Positions 1 through 9,035 of a stretch of 64,000 bases of DNA are shown here, piece by piece; position 1 is the first letter of the stretch, and the number at the start of each line of letters is the position of its first letter. The notes under the pieces are model-generated. The model searched no databases. It was not told where the DNA came from and worked only from the letters and a program-made list of their open reading frames with translations. The position numbers and the translations under genes are program-made. Source of the stretch: Lactobacillus ultunensis DSM 16047 (GTDB taxonomy: Bacteria; Bacillota; Bacilli; Lactobacillales; Lactobacillaceae); NCBI RefSeq assembly GCF_001436305.1, contig NZ_AZFO01000005.1, positions 1-64,000 of the forward strand, in the 5' to 3' direction.

Positions 1-221
1 GACCAGAAGGCGTTAAGGCCGGTACTTTAAAGTTGGTTGGTACTCAAGTAGATAAGGTTCATAATGAGATGCTCAAGCTATTAGAAGATAAATCAGCTTA
101 CGATAAAATGGCTAATGCCAAGAATCCATATGGTGATGGTCATGCCAGCGATCGTATCATGGATGATATTTATTACTACTTCCATAAAGATGAAGTAGCT
201 AAGCCAAAAGATTTTGAGTAG
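1..221 (+). CDS. mnaA: UDP-N-acetylglucosamine 2-epimerase, C-terminal end (partial)
   Basis: This is the last 72 or so codons of a gene that begins upstream of the window; the reading frame is open from base 3. The visible segment contains PEGVKAGTLKLVGT followed by a helical stretch and NPYGDGHASDRI, which resemble the C-terminal part of non-hydrolysing UDP-GlcNAc 2-epimerases (MnaA/WecB). These make UDP-ManNAc for wall polymer synthesis in the cytoplasm. The catalytic region is outside the window, so the call rests only on the tail. A bidirectional terminator follows directly. Confidence 0.75.
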   Translation, partial: PEGVKAGTLKLVGTQVDKVHNEMLKLLEDKSAYDKMANAKNPYGDGHASDRIMDDIYYYFHKDEVAKPKDFE

Positions 222-222
222 A

Positions 223-256
223 AAAAAGAAGCAGCAATTTTATTTGCTGCTTCTTT
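223..256. terminator. Bidirectional Rho-independent terminator
   Basis: AAAGAAGCAGCAA pairs with TTGCTGCTTCTTT around a short AT loop, with an A-run before and a T-run after. It serves the epimerase gene on the plus strand and the GtrA gene on the minus strand, whose stop codon lies inside it. Confidence 0.85.
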
Positions 257-764
257 TGTTCTTCTGTTCTTGAATGCGCATCTTAGCACGTTCAATCATG
301 GTATGTTCTTGTTTTTGAAAGACAGATCTTGTAGTCAGGTAGTTGAAGACACCAACTAAAACTTGGTCGATGATCTTGACGAGCAAGGCGTTCAAGTGAA
401 GCCATGATAAACCTACAAGCATGATTAATGTATCAGGGATTAAGCTGATGACACGATAAGTAAAGAAAACAATTAGTTTATGCCACGTAGAATGATCATG
501 ATCTACATTATTAATGAAGACGGCCTTTTGATTGAAATAAAACGAAGCTAAGTTGGACACGATAAAGGCAATTGTGTTGGAAATCACCATTACGCTATGC
601 CACCATGAGTGTAAAATCATAAAAACGATCGTATTGATAAGTGCGGCTACAAAACCAAAGATCATATAGACCCACAGATTACGATGGCGTTTAATGAGCT
701 TTTGACCTAGCTTGTGAATCTGAGCCTGATCAGCAATAGTGGCCTCTTTTTTATTTTTAGTCAT
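240..764 (-). CDS. GtrA-like membrane protein
   Basis: A 174-residue protein with four predicted membrane segments (about residues 32-53, 58-80, 98-118 and 122-145) flanked by basic, Lys/Arg-rich ends. The hydrophobic layout and the central N-x-x-x-S-F-x-x-N-x-x-x-V-F pattern (SFYFNQKAVF) fit the GtrA family. These small flippase-like proteins are linked to moving lipid-linked sugars or to teichoic acid decoration. The start overlaps the end of the upstream flavodoxin gene by 8 bases, so the two are probably co-transcribed. The substrate cannot be told from sequence. Confidence 0.8.
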   Translation of the reverse strand: MTKNKKEATIADQAQIHKLGQKLIKRHRNLWVYMIFGFVAALINTIVFMILHSWWHSVMVISNTIAFIVSNLASFYFNQKAVFINNVDHDHSTWHKLIVFFTYRVISLIPDTLIMLVGLSWLHLNALLVKIIDQVLVGVFNYLTTRSVFQKQEHTMIERAKMRIQEQKNKRSSK

Positions 765-1203
765 TTAATTTATCAGCCATTTCCTTTGCAGCTTGATCAA
801 TTAATGCAATTGCATCGTCATCAGGAGCATTTTCGATAGTAACTGGCTTAGTAATTTCTGTGGCGTGACAATCTTTAAATGCTTTTTCATAATCAAAAAC
901 ATTTTCACAATAATGTTTGCCGTAAGTCTTGTCACCGGAGCCCATTACAGCAAAATACTTACCAGTAAGGTCAAGCCCTTTTAATTCCTCATAGAAGTCT
1001 GCAAGTTCATCAGTCATTACACCTTCACCATAGGTATAAGTTATAAAAATGCAAAGATCACTTTCTAAATAATCACTAGCATCGGTAAAGCCAACGTCGC
1101 TTGTTTCAACGTCGAAACCATAATCTTGAAGATCTTCTTCTAAAATATCTGCCATGTCTTCATCATTACCAGTCATGCTGGCATAGACAATTCTTGCTTT
1201 CAT
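757..1203 (-). CDS. Flavodoxin
   Basis: A 148-residue single-domain flavodoxin. The FMN phosphate loop is visible as SMTGNDEDMA (residues 9-18), the first isoalloxazine loop as TYTYGEG (55-61), and the second as MGSGDKTYGKHYCEN (from about 87). It is acidic and soluble, with no signal peptide. It would act as a one-electron carrier, but its partner is not evident in the neighbourhood. A ribosome binding site, GAAAGGTATG, precedes the ATG. It is the first gene of a two-gene minus-strand unit with the GtrA protein. Confidence 0.92.
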   Translation of the reverse strand: MKARIVYASMTGNDEDMADILEEDLQDYGFDVETSDVGFTDASDYLESDLCIFITYTYGEGVMTDELADFYEELKGLDLTGKYFAVMGSGDKTYGKHYCENVFDYEKAFKDCHATEITKPVTIENAPDDDAIALIDQAAKEMADKLND

Positions 1204-1240
1204 GATTTTTCATACCTTTCAATGCATTGTACGACACCTT

Positions 1241-1246
1241 ATTATA
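1241..1246 (-). promoter_or_regulatory. -10 element of the flavodoxin/GtrA promoter
   Basis: TATAAT on the minus strand, 38 bases before the flavodoxin start. The -35 region at the expected distance is weak. Confidence 0.5.
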
Positions 1247-1308
1247 CATGAAAACCCGGAGAATTTTGTTTCGTTTTGATAAACTTTTAAAAATATTCGT
1301 TAAAACGT

Positions 1309-1314
1309 TATAAT
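1309..1314 (+). promoter_or_regulatory. -10 element of the map promoter
   Basis: A perfect TATAAT, 34 bases before the map start. No good -35 hexamer is seen 16-18 bases upstream; a TTGATA at 1276-1281 is too far away (27 bases). Confidence 0.5.
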
Positions 1315-1347
1315 GATAAGGAATACATTTTAAAAGGAGAAAAAATT

Positions 1348-2175
1348 TTGATTACAATTAAATCAATTCGTGAACTTAAAGGTATGCAAGCTTCAGGCCA
1401 CCTTTTAGCTACTATGTTTGAAGGCTTGCGTGACGTTATTAAGCCAGGAATTTCAACCTGGGAAATTGAAGAGTTTTGTCAAAAATTTGTTAAGAGTCGT
1501 GGTGGACGTCTTTCAGAACAAGGTTTTGAAGGTTATAAATATGGTACTTGTATTTCAGTTAATGATGAAATTGCTCACCAAACTCCAAGAAAGGATCGTA
1601 TTTTAAAGGAAGGCGACATTGTTAAGGTTGATGTTACCTGCAATTTGAACGGTTATGAATCAGATTCATGTACTACTTTCCCAGTTGGCAAAATTTCAGA
1701 TGCTGATAAAAAGCTAATAGAAGTAACTAAGAAAGCTATGTATCTGGGTATTGATCAAGCTGTTTTAGGTAACCGTATTGGTGATATTGGTGCTGCTATT
1801 CAACATTGGGTAGAAGATGAGAACCATTATGGTGATGTTCGTGAATTAATTGGTCACGGTATTCAACCATCAATTCATGAAGATCCAGAAGTTCCACACT
1901 GGGGTAAAGCTGGTCACGGCATTCGCTTACGTGAAGGAATGACCATTACTTGTGAACCAATGGTTGAAGCTGGTGGCGATTGGCACATTGACCAAAGAAC
2001 TGTAGATGATCCAAATGATGATTGGGTATACTATGCAACTCCAGATGGCTCAAATGCTGCTCAATTTGAACACACCTTTGCTATTACCAAGGATGGTCCT
2101 AAGATTTTGACTTTACAACATCCTTATGATGGTTTAGAAAAGTATATCCCTCATTTTGATGAGATGGATGACTAG
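1348..2175 (+). CDS. map: Methionine aminopeptidase, type I
   Basis: Removes the initiator methionine from nascent proteins in the cytosol. All expected metal ligands of the pita-bread fold are visible: D95, D106, H170, E203 and E241, plus the substrate-side histidines H77 and H177. The 275-residue length is slightly above the usual 250 because of a C-terminal tail and a short insertion around residues 205-232 (QRTVDDPNDDWVYYATPDG). The start is TTG, chosen because AAAAGGAG lies 8 bases upstream and no ATG is suitably placed. A membrane protein gene follows 8 bases later. Confidence 0.95.
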   Translation: MITIKSIRELKGMQASGHLLATMFEGLRDVIKPGISTWEIEEFCQKFVKSRGGRLSEQGFEGYKYGTCISVNDEIAHQTPRKDRILKEGDIVKVDVTCNLNGYESDSCTTFPVGKISDADKKLIEVTKKAMYLGIDQAVLGNRIGDIGAAIQHWVEDENHYGDVRELIGHGIQPSIHEDPEVPHWGKAGHGIRLREGMTITCEPMVEAGGDWHIDQRTVDDPNDDWVYYATPDGSNAAQFEHTFAITKDGPKILTLQHPYDGLEKYIPHFDEMDD

Positions 2176-2183
2176 GTTTTTTA

Positions 2184-3107
2184 ATGAACAAAAAGAGTCG
2201 ACTCGATTCCAAATTTGGTAAGTTTATTCTTACTTTGCGTACAACTCTGTCTCAGGGTGAAATATTTGATAGTTCGATTGTAATTGCCTATTATATTTTA
2301 TTTTCGATTTTTCCGATCATCATTATTATCGGAAATGTTTTACCCTTGTTTCATATTGATACGGCACCGATTGCGAAGTATTTAAACGTCGTTTTTCCGG
2401 ATCAAGTGTCAGAGTTTATTATGCCGATTGTTAATTCGTTACTTAAGACAACTTCAACAGGATATATGTCGTTCGGTATTATCTTAGCCGTGTGGTCATT
2501 TTCTAATTTAGTTAATGCTATTCGTTTAGGTGAAAATCGGCTTTATGGCGTACACCAAGTTGAATTAAAACTTTCAATTGTTAATTTTATTTGGACACGA
2601 ATGATCACTATTGCTTTTACGGCTTTAATGATTATCATTTTTACGGCTGTCAGTATTGTGTTAGTTTTTGGTCAACAGTTGCTTAATGTACTGCAACCGA
2701 TTTTTCATTTACCGGTGAATGAAATTAATAAGATATTTAGCTACCGCTATCCTGTGGTTATATTAGTTATGGTTTTAGCGGTATCATATTTGAACTATGT
2801 TTTGCCCAACATTAAATTAAAAAAGCGCGTAATTTGGCCAGGTGTAATTACTACAGTAATTGGTTGGTTAGGACTTTCATTTTTATTTAGTTTTTACTTA
2901 CATAATTTTCCGATTACATGGGAAAATTATGGTATTGTAGGTACCTTTATTATTTTTATGTTGTGGCTAAATATAGCAGCTGTTTTGTTTTTAGTTGGGG
3001 TTGCTGTCAATGCAGCGATTATTCATAATCGTGTAGGAGAATTAGAATATTCGGCTGGTAGGATTGCAAGTTATATTCAAGATAAAAGACGAAAACAAAG
3101 TAGCTGA
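2184..3107 (+). CDS. YihY/BrkB family membrane protein
   Basis: A 307-residue integral membrane protein with about six hydrophobic segments. It shows the YihY pattern: an N-terminal helix ending in SSIVIAYYILFSIFPIII, a middle W-S-x-S-N/L block (LAVWSFSNLVNAIRLGENRLYGV) and a C-terminal GIVGTFIIFMLWLNIAAVLFLVGVAVNA. The family was once called ribonuclease BN in error; its true function is unsettled, with transport or envelope roles proposed. It starts 8 bases after map without a strong ribosome binding site, which suggests translational coupling. Confidence 0.85.
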   Translation: MNKKSRLDSKFGKFILTLRTTLSQGEIFDSSIVIAYYILFSIFPIIIIIGNVLPLFHIDTAPIAKYLNVVFPDQVSEFIMPIVNSLLKTTSTGYMSFGIILAVWSFSNLVNAIRLGENRLYGVHQVELKLSIVNFIWTRMITIAFTALMIIIFTAVSIVLVFGQQLLNVLQPIFHLPVNEINKIFSYRYPVVILVMVLAVSYLNYVLPNIKLKKRVIWPGVITTVIGWLGLSFLFSFYLHNFPITWENYGIVGTFIIFMLWLNIAAVLFLVGVAVNAAIIHNRVGELEYSAGRIASYIQDKRRKQSS

Positions 3108-3163
3108 TAATTTAGAAATTTGCTATGATTATTTTATAAATTTGATATGGAAAGTGTGTTTAT

Positions 3164-4063
3164 ATGAAAGTAAGAAAAGCTGTTATTCCAGCAGCCGGCT
3201 TGGGTACTAGATTCTTACCCGCTACTAAAGCTTTACCTAAAGAAATGTTGCCAATTGTTGATAAGCCAACAATTCAATTTATTGTAGAAGAAGCTAAGAA
3301 GTCTGGCATCGAAGATATTTTGATCGTAATTGGTAAAAATAAGCGTCCAATTGAAGATCACTTTGATTCTAATCCTGAATTGGAACAAGATCTAAAAGAA
3401 AAGGGTAAGAATGACCTTTTGAAATTAACTCAAAGTATTACTCACCTGGGCGTCAATTTGTATTACACTAGACAACCACACCCAGCTGGTTTAGGGGATG
3501 CAATTTTCCGTGCCCGTAGCTTCGTTGGTGATGAACCATTTGTAGTTATGTTGGGCGATGATTTAATGGATGATAAGGTTCCATTAACTAAGCAATTGAT
3601 TGAGCGTTATAACAAGACTCATGCTTCAACAATTGCCGTAATGCAAGTACCTCATAAAGAAGTTTCTAAGTACGGTGTCATTGAACCAGAGAATGAAATC
3701 ATGCCTGGTTTAATCAATGTTAAGTCATTTGTGGAAAAGCCAGATATTGATAAGGCTCCAAGTGATTATGCAATTATTGGCCGTTACTTGCTTACGCCAG
3801 AAATTTTTGATATTTTAGCTCATCAAAAACCAGGTCGTGGTGGTGAAATTCAATTGACTGATGCCATTGATACAATGAACAAAACTCAAAGGGTTTTTGC
3901 TCATGTGTTCAAGGGTGAACGTCATGATGTTGGTAACAAGGAAGGTTATCTTGAAACTTCAATTGAATATGGTTTAAAGCACCCTGAAATCAAGGAACAG
4001 CTTCGTGCATATATTCAACGTTTAGATAAAAAGTTTGAAGCTGAAGATAAAGCTAAAAAATAA
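3164..4063 (+). CDS. galU: UTP-glucose-1-phosphate uridylyltransferase
   Basis: Makes UDP-glucose from UTP and glucose-1-phosphate in the cytoplasm, feeding glycolipid, exopolysaccharide and galactose metabolism. The N-terminal nucleotide-binding signature [24 protein letters not shown] (from residue 8) is diagnostic; further in are the sugar-phosphate binding elements GDDLMDD, VEKPD and the [10 protein letters not shown] segment. Its 299 residues match the usual 290-300. A GGAAAG ribosome binding site precedes the ATG, and a terminator follows, so it looks monocistronic. Confidence 0.96.
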   Translation: MKVRKAVIPAAGLGTRFLPATKALPKEMLPIVDKPTIQFIVEEAKKSGIEDILIVIGKNKRPIEDHFDSNPELEQDLKEKGKNDLLKLTQSITHLGVNLYYTRQPHPAGLGDAIFRARSFVGDEPFVVMLGDDLMDDKVPLTKQLIERYNKTHASTIAVMQVPHKEVSKYGVIEPENEIMPGLINVKSFVEKPDIDKAPSDYAIIGRYLLTPEIFDILAHQKPGRGGEIQLTDAIDTMNKTQRVFAHVFKGERHDVGNKEGYLETSIEYGLKHPEIKEQLRAYIQRLDKKFEAEDKAKK

Positions 4064-4085
4064 ATTCTTAATTAATATTGTAGAA

Positions 4086-4111
4086 GGCTACGTATTTTGC
4101 GTAGTCTTTTT
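4086..4111 (+). terminator. Rho-independent terminator after galU
   Basis: GGCTACG pairs with CGTAGTC (one G-U pair) around TATTTTG, followed by a T5 run. Confidence 0.75.
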
Positions 4112-4175
4112 ACGTATTCTTAATAATTTTTTGCTATTATTTTGTTTGTTACAATTACAAAATGGAGAGAATTTA

Positions 4176-5336
4176 ATGAAAGATATTTATATTGTTGCTG
4201 CTAAAAGAACGCCTTTTGGAAAGTATCGTGGCTTTTTTAAAGATGTTTTTGCAGTTGATTTGGGAGTAATAGCATTAAAAGGTACTTTGAAGACTGGTGG
4301 AATTAATCCAAAAGACATCCAAGCTTTATTTATGGGTAATGTTTTATCTACTGGTCTAGGTGAAAATATGGCTAGACAGGTTGCACTTCATTCAGGAATG
4401 AAGCAAGAATCTGTGGCAGTTACTATCAATGAAGTATGTGGCTCTAGTTTGAAAGCCGTTCGTTTGGCTCAAGGTCAAATGGAAATGGGAGATCTTGACT
4501 TAGTTGCAGTGGGTGGTAGTGAAAATATGACTCGTGCACCTTATTTTGTTAAAAAAGAGAATAAGGATCACCCAGTTGATAGTATGGTCAGCACAATGAT
4601 TAATGACGGCTTAATGGATGCTTTTTCTAACAAATATATGGGTATTACGGCGGAAAATGTTGCCGAGAAATATCATGTTTCGCGTAAAGATATGGATGAA
4701 TTTAGTTTGCGCTCACATCGCTTAGCTACTAAGGCAACGAAATCAGGTTTCTTTGATAATGAGATATTAAAAGTGGAAATTGATGGTCAAACTCTAGATC
4801 ATGATGAATCGATTCGACCAGATACTACACTTGAAGCTTTAAGTGACTTAAAGCCAGTTTTCAAGAAAGATGGTCAGGTTACAGCTGGCAATTCCTCGAC
4901 ATTGAATGATGGTGCTAGCATGTTGGTCTTAGCTACTAAAGAGAAAATGGAAGAATTGCACTTAACGCCAATTGCTAAATTAGGTCAATTTGCGGAAGCC
5001 GGCTTTGATCCAGCTTACATGGGTTATACGCCATATTTTGCAGTCAAAAAGTTGCTAGCTAAAACTGGGCGAACAATTAACGACTATGATGTTATTGAAT
5101 TAAATGAAGCCTTTGCAGCTCAAAGCGTTGCAGTTGCACGTGATTTGCACGTTCCAATGGATAAGCTTAATATCATGGGCGGAGCTATTGCATTAGGTCA
5201 TCCCCTAGGAGCAACTGGCACACGTCTAGTCGCTTCAGCAATTAGTGGTTTAAAGAATAGAAATGGCAAACGAGCTTTGGTTACCTTGTGTATTGGTGGC
5301 GGTCAAGCCGTTGCTTATGAAATAGAGAATGCATAA
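4176..5336 (+). CDS. thlA: Acetyl-CoA acetyltransferase (thiolase)
   Basis: Condenses two acetyl-CoA to acetoacetyl-CoA, the first step of the mevalonate pathway. The acylated cysteine C88 lies in NEVCGSSLKAV, and the C-terminal catalytic pair is in AIALGHPLGATG (His) and TLCIGGGQ (Cys). It has 386 residues from ATG 4176, which has GGAG 9 bases upstream; the open frame extends further upstream, but that part crosses the galU terminator and is not thiolase-like. It overlaps mvaA by one base (TAATG), and thiolase, reductase and synthase form one operon. In enterococci the first two are fused as mvaE; here they are separate. Confidence 0.95.
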   Translation: MKDIYIVAAKRTPFGKYRGFFKDVFAVDLGVIALKGTLKTGGINPKDIQALFMGNVLSTGLGENMARQVALHSGMKQESVAVTINEVCGSSLKAVRLAQGQMEMGDLDLVAVGGSENMTRAPYFVKKENKDHPVDSMVSTMINDGLMDAFSNKYMGITAENVAEKYHVSRKDMDEFSLRSHRLATKATKSGFFDNEILKVEIDGQTLDHDESIRPDTTLEALSDLKPVFKKDGQVTAGNSSTLNDGASMLVLATKEKMEELHLTPIAKLGQFAEAGFDPAYMGYTPYFAVKKLLAKTGRTINDYDVIELNEAFAAQSVAVARDLHVPMDKLNIMGGAIALGHPLGATGTRLVASAISGLKNRNGKRALVTLCIGGGQAVAYEIENA

Positions 5337-6547
5337 TGAAATTTTATCGATTAACGCCCGAGCAGCGAAGACAAATTTTAATAACTGAAGGAATTAAGTT
5401 AGAAGATATTGATCAACACATTCTTGAGCGTTTAGACAAGCTAAGTGAAAATGTCGTTGGACAACTCCGGCTTCCATTAGGCGTAGTTCAAAATCTGTGT
5501 GTTAATGGAAAAAAATATTGGGTCCCGATGGCAGTGGAAGAACCATCTGTAGTTGCTGCTGCTAACCACGGAGCTAATATTTTTGCCAAAAATGGCGGAG
5601 TACAAAGTAATAGTAAGCGCCAAGGAATCTATGGCCAAATTGTGTTAAAGGTTGATGAATATTTTTCTTTAGTTGATCTTGAAAAAGAATTTCCTGAACT
5701 TATCGATGATGCAAATCAAAAATTTGCTAGTTTAATTAGACATGGTGGCGGTACTCGAAAAATCACAGCTAATCAAAAAGATGACCTGGTTTACCTTAAG
5801 GTACTAGTTGATCCAGCTGAAGCAATGGGTGCCAATAAAACCAATTCAATTTTGGAATTTTTAGGTGCAAAATTAGAAAATTTTGCTGGTGTTGAAGAAA
5901 AACTTTTTGCCATTTTGTCTAACTATCCTAGTCAATTAACTACAGCTAGAGTTGAGCTTGATCCTAAAACGGTTGGCGGTCAAAAAGTGGCAAAACGAGT
6001 AGCTTTATTAAGCAAAATTGGTTGGGATAATCCTTATCGTGCGGTAACTAACAATAAGGGCATTATGAATGGTGTAGATGCTGTACTTTTAGCAACCGGT
6101 AATGATTATCGTGCAATTGAGAGTGCTACAGCTGTTCTGGCAAGTCAGGATGGACAGTACCGTAGTTTGTCTAAGTGGACAATGAAAGATAATAAATTAA
6201 TCGGTACTCTAACTTTGCCAATGGCGATTGGAGTAGTAGGCGGTTCAATTAAAGCGCGTCACGATGTGCAGCAAAGCTTTTCTATTCTTGGAAATAAAAT
6301 TACCAGTAAGGATTTGTCGGAAATTATCGTTAGCACTGGTTTAGCCAATAATTTAGCTGCACTATTGGCAATTTCAACTGTGGGTATTCAAGCGGGGCAC
6401 ATGAAACTACAAGCTCGAAATGTAGTTGCGGAACTTGATGCAAACGATAAGGAAAAACAGTTAGTTTTAGATAAAATGGTAACAGAGAAGAATTACTCTG
6501 AAAGTCATGCACAAGAACTTTTACAGAAATTAAGAGAGGAAAAATAA
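5336..6547 (+). CDS. mvaA: Hydroxymethylglutaryl-CoA reductase, class II
   Basis: Reduces HMG-CoA to mevalonate. Class II features are visible: ENVVGQLRLPLG (residues 38-49), the catalytic Glu in VEEPSVVAAANHG (E68/E69), K241 in NNKGIMNG and D257 in ATGNDYRAIE with the 16-residue spacing expected from the Pseudomonas mevalonii enzyme, MAIGVVGGSI, and the mobile-flap histidine in GIQAGHMKLQARN. Its 403 residues are a little shorter than the usual 425-430. It starts inside the thiolase stop (TAATG) and ends by overlapping mvaS the same way. Confidence 0.95.
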   Translation: MKFYRLTPEQRRQILITEGIKLEDIDQHILERLDKLSENVVGQLRLPLGVVQNLCVNGKKYWVPMAVEEPSVVAAANHGANIFAKNGGVQSNSKRQGIYGQIVLKVDEYFSLVDLEKEFPELIDDANQKFASLIRHGGGTRKITANQKDDLVYLKVLVDPAEAMGANKTNSILEFLGAKLENFAGVEEKLFAILSNYPSQLTTARVELDPKTVGGQKVAKRVALLSKIGWDNPYRAVTNNKGIMNGVDAVLLATGNDYRAIESATAVLASQDGQYRSLSKWTMKDNKLIGTLTLPMAIGVVGGSIKARHDVQQSFSILGNKITSKDLSEIIVSTGLANNLAALLAISTVGIQAGHMKLQARNVVAELDANDKEKQLVLDKMVTEKNYSESHAQELLQKLREEK

Positions 6548-7710
6548 TGCAGGTAGGTATTGATAAAATCGGTCTTTTTACGCCAAATAAGTATGTTGAT
6601 ATGGTTGATTTAGCTCATGCTAGAAATCAAGATCCCAATAAGTTTTTAATTGGAATTGGTCAGAGTGAAATGAGTGTAGCTGATCAAACTCAAGATGCCG
6701 TTTCAATGGGAATTAATGCGACAATGAAATACATTGATCGTATTGATAAAGATAAGGTTGGTTTACTTGTTTTTGGTACTGAAAGTGGAATTGATCAATC
6801 CAAGTCTGCTTCATTATTTGTTAAGACTGCATTGAAATTAAAGCCAGAAGTGCGAACTTTTGAAGTTAAGGAAGCATGTTTTGGTTTAACTGCAGCTTTA
6901 ATGATTGCTCGTGACTTTGTCAGAGTGCATCCCCACCAAACTGCTATTGTAATTGGTAGTGATATTGCTCGTTACGGAATAAATACACCAGGAGAAGTCA
7001 CACAGGGCGCTGGTAGCATTAGTATGTTGATTAAGACGGATCCAAGTATTTTAGCGTTAAATGATGGTCACAGTGCTTATAGTGAGGATATTAATGATTT
7101 CTGGCGGCCTAACGATTCACGCGTGGCAATGGTTGATGGCAAATATTCTACTCAGGTATATTTGGATTTCTTTACAAAGACTTTTAATGATTATAAGAAA
7201 GAAAAAAATCTAGCCACTAAAGACTTCGATGCACTAATTTACCATTTGCCGTTTACTAAGATGGGACTTAAAGCAAATAGAATTGCGGTTGAAGATCAAG
7301 ACGAAAAGACAACGGAAAAACTGCAAAACAGTTTTGAGGCATCTAAGCAATTATCTCGCCATGTTGGTAATATTTATACAGCATCTTTATATATGAGTCT
7401 GCTTAGTTTATTAGAAAAAGGCAATTTGCCTGCTGGTTCGTTAGTTGGTTTGTTTTCATATGGTTCTGGCGCAATGGGTGAATTTTATAGTGGCAATTTA
7501 GTTCCAGGATATGAAAAGGAAATTAATCCAGTTGCTGATCAAGCAATGTTAGATCGTCGCCAAAAATTGACTATTGCAGAATATGAAGATGTCTTTAACA
7601 CTGCTCTAAAGGATCCAGTAGATGGTAAGGAATTGACTAGTGATGATGCAGCCGGAACTTGGTATTTTGCTGGAACTCAAGGTCATATCCGGCAATACAA
7701 ACAAAAGTAA
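6547..7710 (+). CDS. mvaS: Hydroxymethylglutaryl-CoA synthase
   Basis: Joins acetoacetyl-CoA and acetyl-CoA to HMG-CoA. The catalytic triad sits at E79 (GTES), C111 (KEACFG) and H233 (IYHLPF), the same numbering as the Staphylococcus aureus enzyme. The length, 387 residues, is typical. It is the last gene of the thiolase-mvaA-mvaS operon, overlapping mvaA by one base and followed by a terminator. Its placement after the reductase means the three proteins for acetyl-CoA to mevalonate are made from one message; later mevalonate kinases are not in this window. Confidence 0.96.
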   Translation: MQVGIDKIGLFTPNKYVDMVDLAHARNQDPNKFLIGIGQSEMSVADQTQDAVSMGINATMKYIDRIDKDKVGLLVFGTESGIDQSKSASLFVKTALKLKPEVRTFEVKEACFGLTAALMIARDFVRVHPHQTAIVIGSDIARYGINTPGEVTQGAGSISMLIKTDPSILALNDGHSAYSEDINDFWRPNDSRVAMVDGKYSTQVYLDFFTKTFNDYKKEKNLATKDFDALIYHLPFTKMGLKANRIAVEDQDEKTTEKLQNSFEASKQLSRHVGNIYTASLYMSLLSLLEKGNLPAGSLVGLFSYGSGAMGEFYSGNLVPGYEKEINPVADQAMLDRRQKLTIAEYEDVFNTALKDPVDGKELTSDDAAGTWYFAGTQGHIRQYKQK

Positions 7711-7747
7711 AAAAATAATCATGGTCGTTAGATCATGATTATTTTTA
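7711..7747. terminator. Bidirectional terminator after mvaS
   Basis: AATAATCATG (7714-7723) pairs with CATGATTATT (7734-7743), flanked by an A-run and a T-run. It ends mvaS and the convergent minus-strand gene. Confidence 0.8.
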
Positions 7748-8029
7748 TTTCAGAACAGCTTGTCCTGTTTCTTCCCTAATTTGTAGGCCGAAAATGGGAT
7801 ATTCCTGATCATTGACTACAGCTAAAAGAGGGATGCCACGACCATGTATTCTGCCTACTAATTTAATTAGTCTAATTTTGGTTAATGGCTTTTTTCCTGG
7901 ATAAAGCAAGCATTTATCGCCTGCTAAAGTAAGTTTGCTCCAAGGCAATAGTTGATTATCAATCTGTAAGTAAAAAGCAGTATTTATATTTAAATCATCA
8001 ATTAATTGAAGTAAATCTGTTAAACGCAT
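7745..8029 (-). CDS. Uncharacterised 94-residue protein
   Basis: A small protein starting MRLTDLLQLIDDLNINTAFYLQ and ending GLQIREETGQAVLK. It has no signal peptide or membrane segment and is mostly predicted beta strand with a basic centre (KKPLTKIRLIKLVGRIHGRG). I do not recognise a family. It is credible as a gene because it is bounded by a terminator on one side and an AT-rich intergenic region on the other and has normal codon use. It stands alone, convergent to mvaS and divergent from the hydrolase gene. Confidence 0.6.
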   Translation of the reverse strand: MRLTDLLQLIDDLNINTAFYLQIDNQLLPWSKLTLAGDKCLLYPGKKPLTKIRLIKLVGRIHGRGIPLLAVVNDQEYPIFGLQIREETGQAVLK

Positions 8030-8111
8030 TTTTTAGTACAATAAAGTTAAAATAAGATTATCAATTAAATTATAAGATAAATACTACTAAAATAATTCGG
8101 AAGTGCTCATC

Positions 8112-9032
8112 ATGAAGAAAAAATTATTATTGTCATCTATAGCTGTAGCAGGCCTTGGCTTACTTGCAGCTGGAGAATACTTTTTTAAATATGCTATGAC
8201 ACCTTACAATAAAGAGCCTGATTCTAAAAAGTTATCAGGTAAGGATCCCCTTTATCGAGATAAAGTTTGGTTTAAGGATTTTCCAAAGGAAAAATGGACT
8301 ATTAAGTCAGATAAAGGACTTAACTTGTTTGCTCAATATTTGAATCATCATTCTGATAAAACGGCTATTTTGCTTCATGGTTTTATGAGTGATGGTGATA
8401 GCATGGGTGGTTTTGCTAAAATGTTTTATGACTTGGGCTTTAACATTCTGTTGCCAGATGCTCGTGCTCAAGGAAGAAGCGAAGGCAAATACATTGGTTA
8501 TGGTTGGGTTGAAAAAGAAGATATTCTAGCTTGGATTAATCAAGTAATTATCAAGGTAGGGTCTAACAGTAAAATCGTCATCATGGGACAGAGTATGGGC
8601 GGTGCCACTGCAATGATGGTTAGTGGATTAGATTTGCCAGTTCAGGTTAAAGCATTTATTGAAGATTGTGGCTATTCGAGCGTGAAAGAAGAAATTGAAT
8701 ATCAGGCAGGAAATTTATTTAATCTGCGTGCTTTTCCTCGAATTCCTGTAATTGAGACAGTAAGCTGTATTAATAAGCTCAGAAATGGCTTTTTCCTGGG
8801 ACATGCATCTGCGGTGAAACAATTAAGAAAAAATACTAGACCGTTCTTATTTATCCATGGTGGTAAGGATCATTTTGTACCGACAAAAATGGTTTATCAA
8901 AATTATGCAGCAACAAATGCGCCCAAAGAATTATGGATTGCGCCTTTAGCTGGGCATGCTTTATCTTATCCTATGTATAAAACAGAATATCAACAGCGTG
9001 TTAGAGCCTTTTTGAAAAAATATAATTGTTAA
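8112..9032 (+). CDS. Membrane-anchored alpha/beta hydrolase
   Basis: A 306-residue serine hydrolase. An N-terminal basic-hydrophobic stretch (residues 2-27) looks like an uncleaved signal anchor, so the catalytic domain probably lies outside the membrane. The nucleophile elbow is GQSMGG (S161), the acid is D253 in HGGKDHFVP, and the base is H282 in AGHALS; LLHGFMSDG (88-96) is the oxyanion region. The ATG at 8112 is chosen over a GTG at 8103 because GGAAG lies 9 bases upstream of the ATG. The substrate is unknown; related proteins are annotated as esterases or lipases. Confidence 0.88.
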   Translation: MKKKLLLSSIAVAGLGLLAAGEYFFKYAMTPYNKEPDSKKLSGKDPLYRDKVWFKDFPKEKWTIKSDKGLNLFAQYLNHHSDKTAILLHGFMSDGDSMGGFAKMFYDLGFNILLPDARAQGRSEGKYIGYGWVEKEDILAWINQVIIKVGSNSKIVIMGQSMGGATAMMVSGLDLPVQVKAFIEDCGYSSVKEEIEYQAGNLFNLRAFPRIPVIETVSCINKLRNGFFLGHASAVKQLRKNTRPFLFIHGGKDHFVPTKMVYQNYAATNAPKELWIAPLAGHALSYPMYKTEYQQRVRAFLKKYNC

Positions 9033-9035
9033 TCA

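Noticed and set aside
1295-1314. cre-like sequence TTAAAACGTTATAA over the map -10 box
   Set aside because: Two key bases (G at position 2 and C at position 13) are missing, and it is mostly explained by the promoter hexamer.
4035-4175. Upstream extension of the thiolase frame
   Set aside because: It overlaps the end of galU and crosses the galU terminator. The encoded residues are not thiolase-like, and ATG 4176 has a good ribosome binding site.
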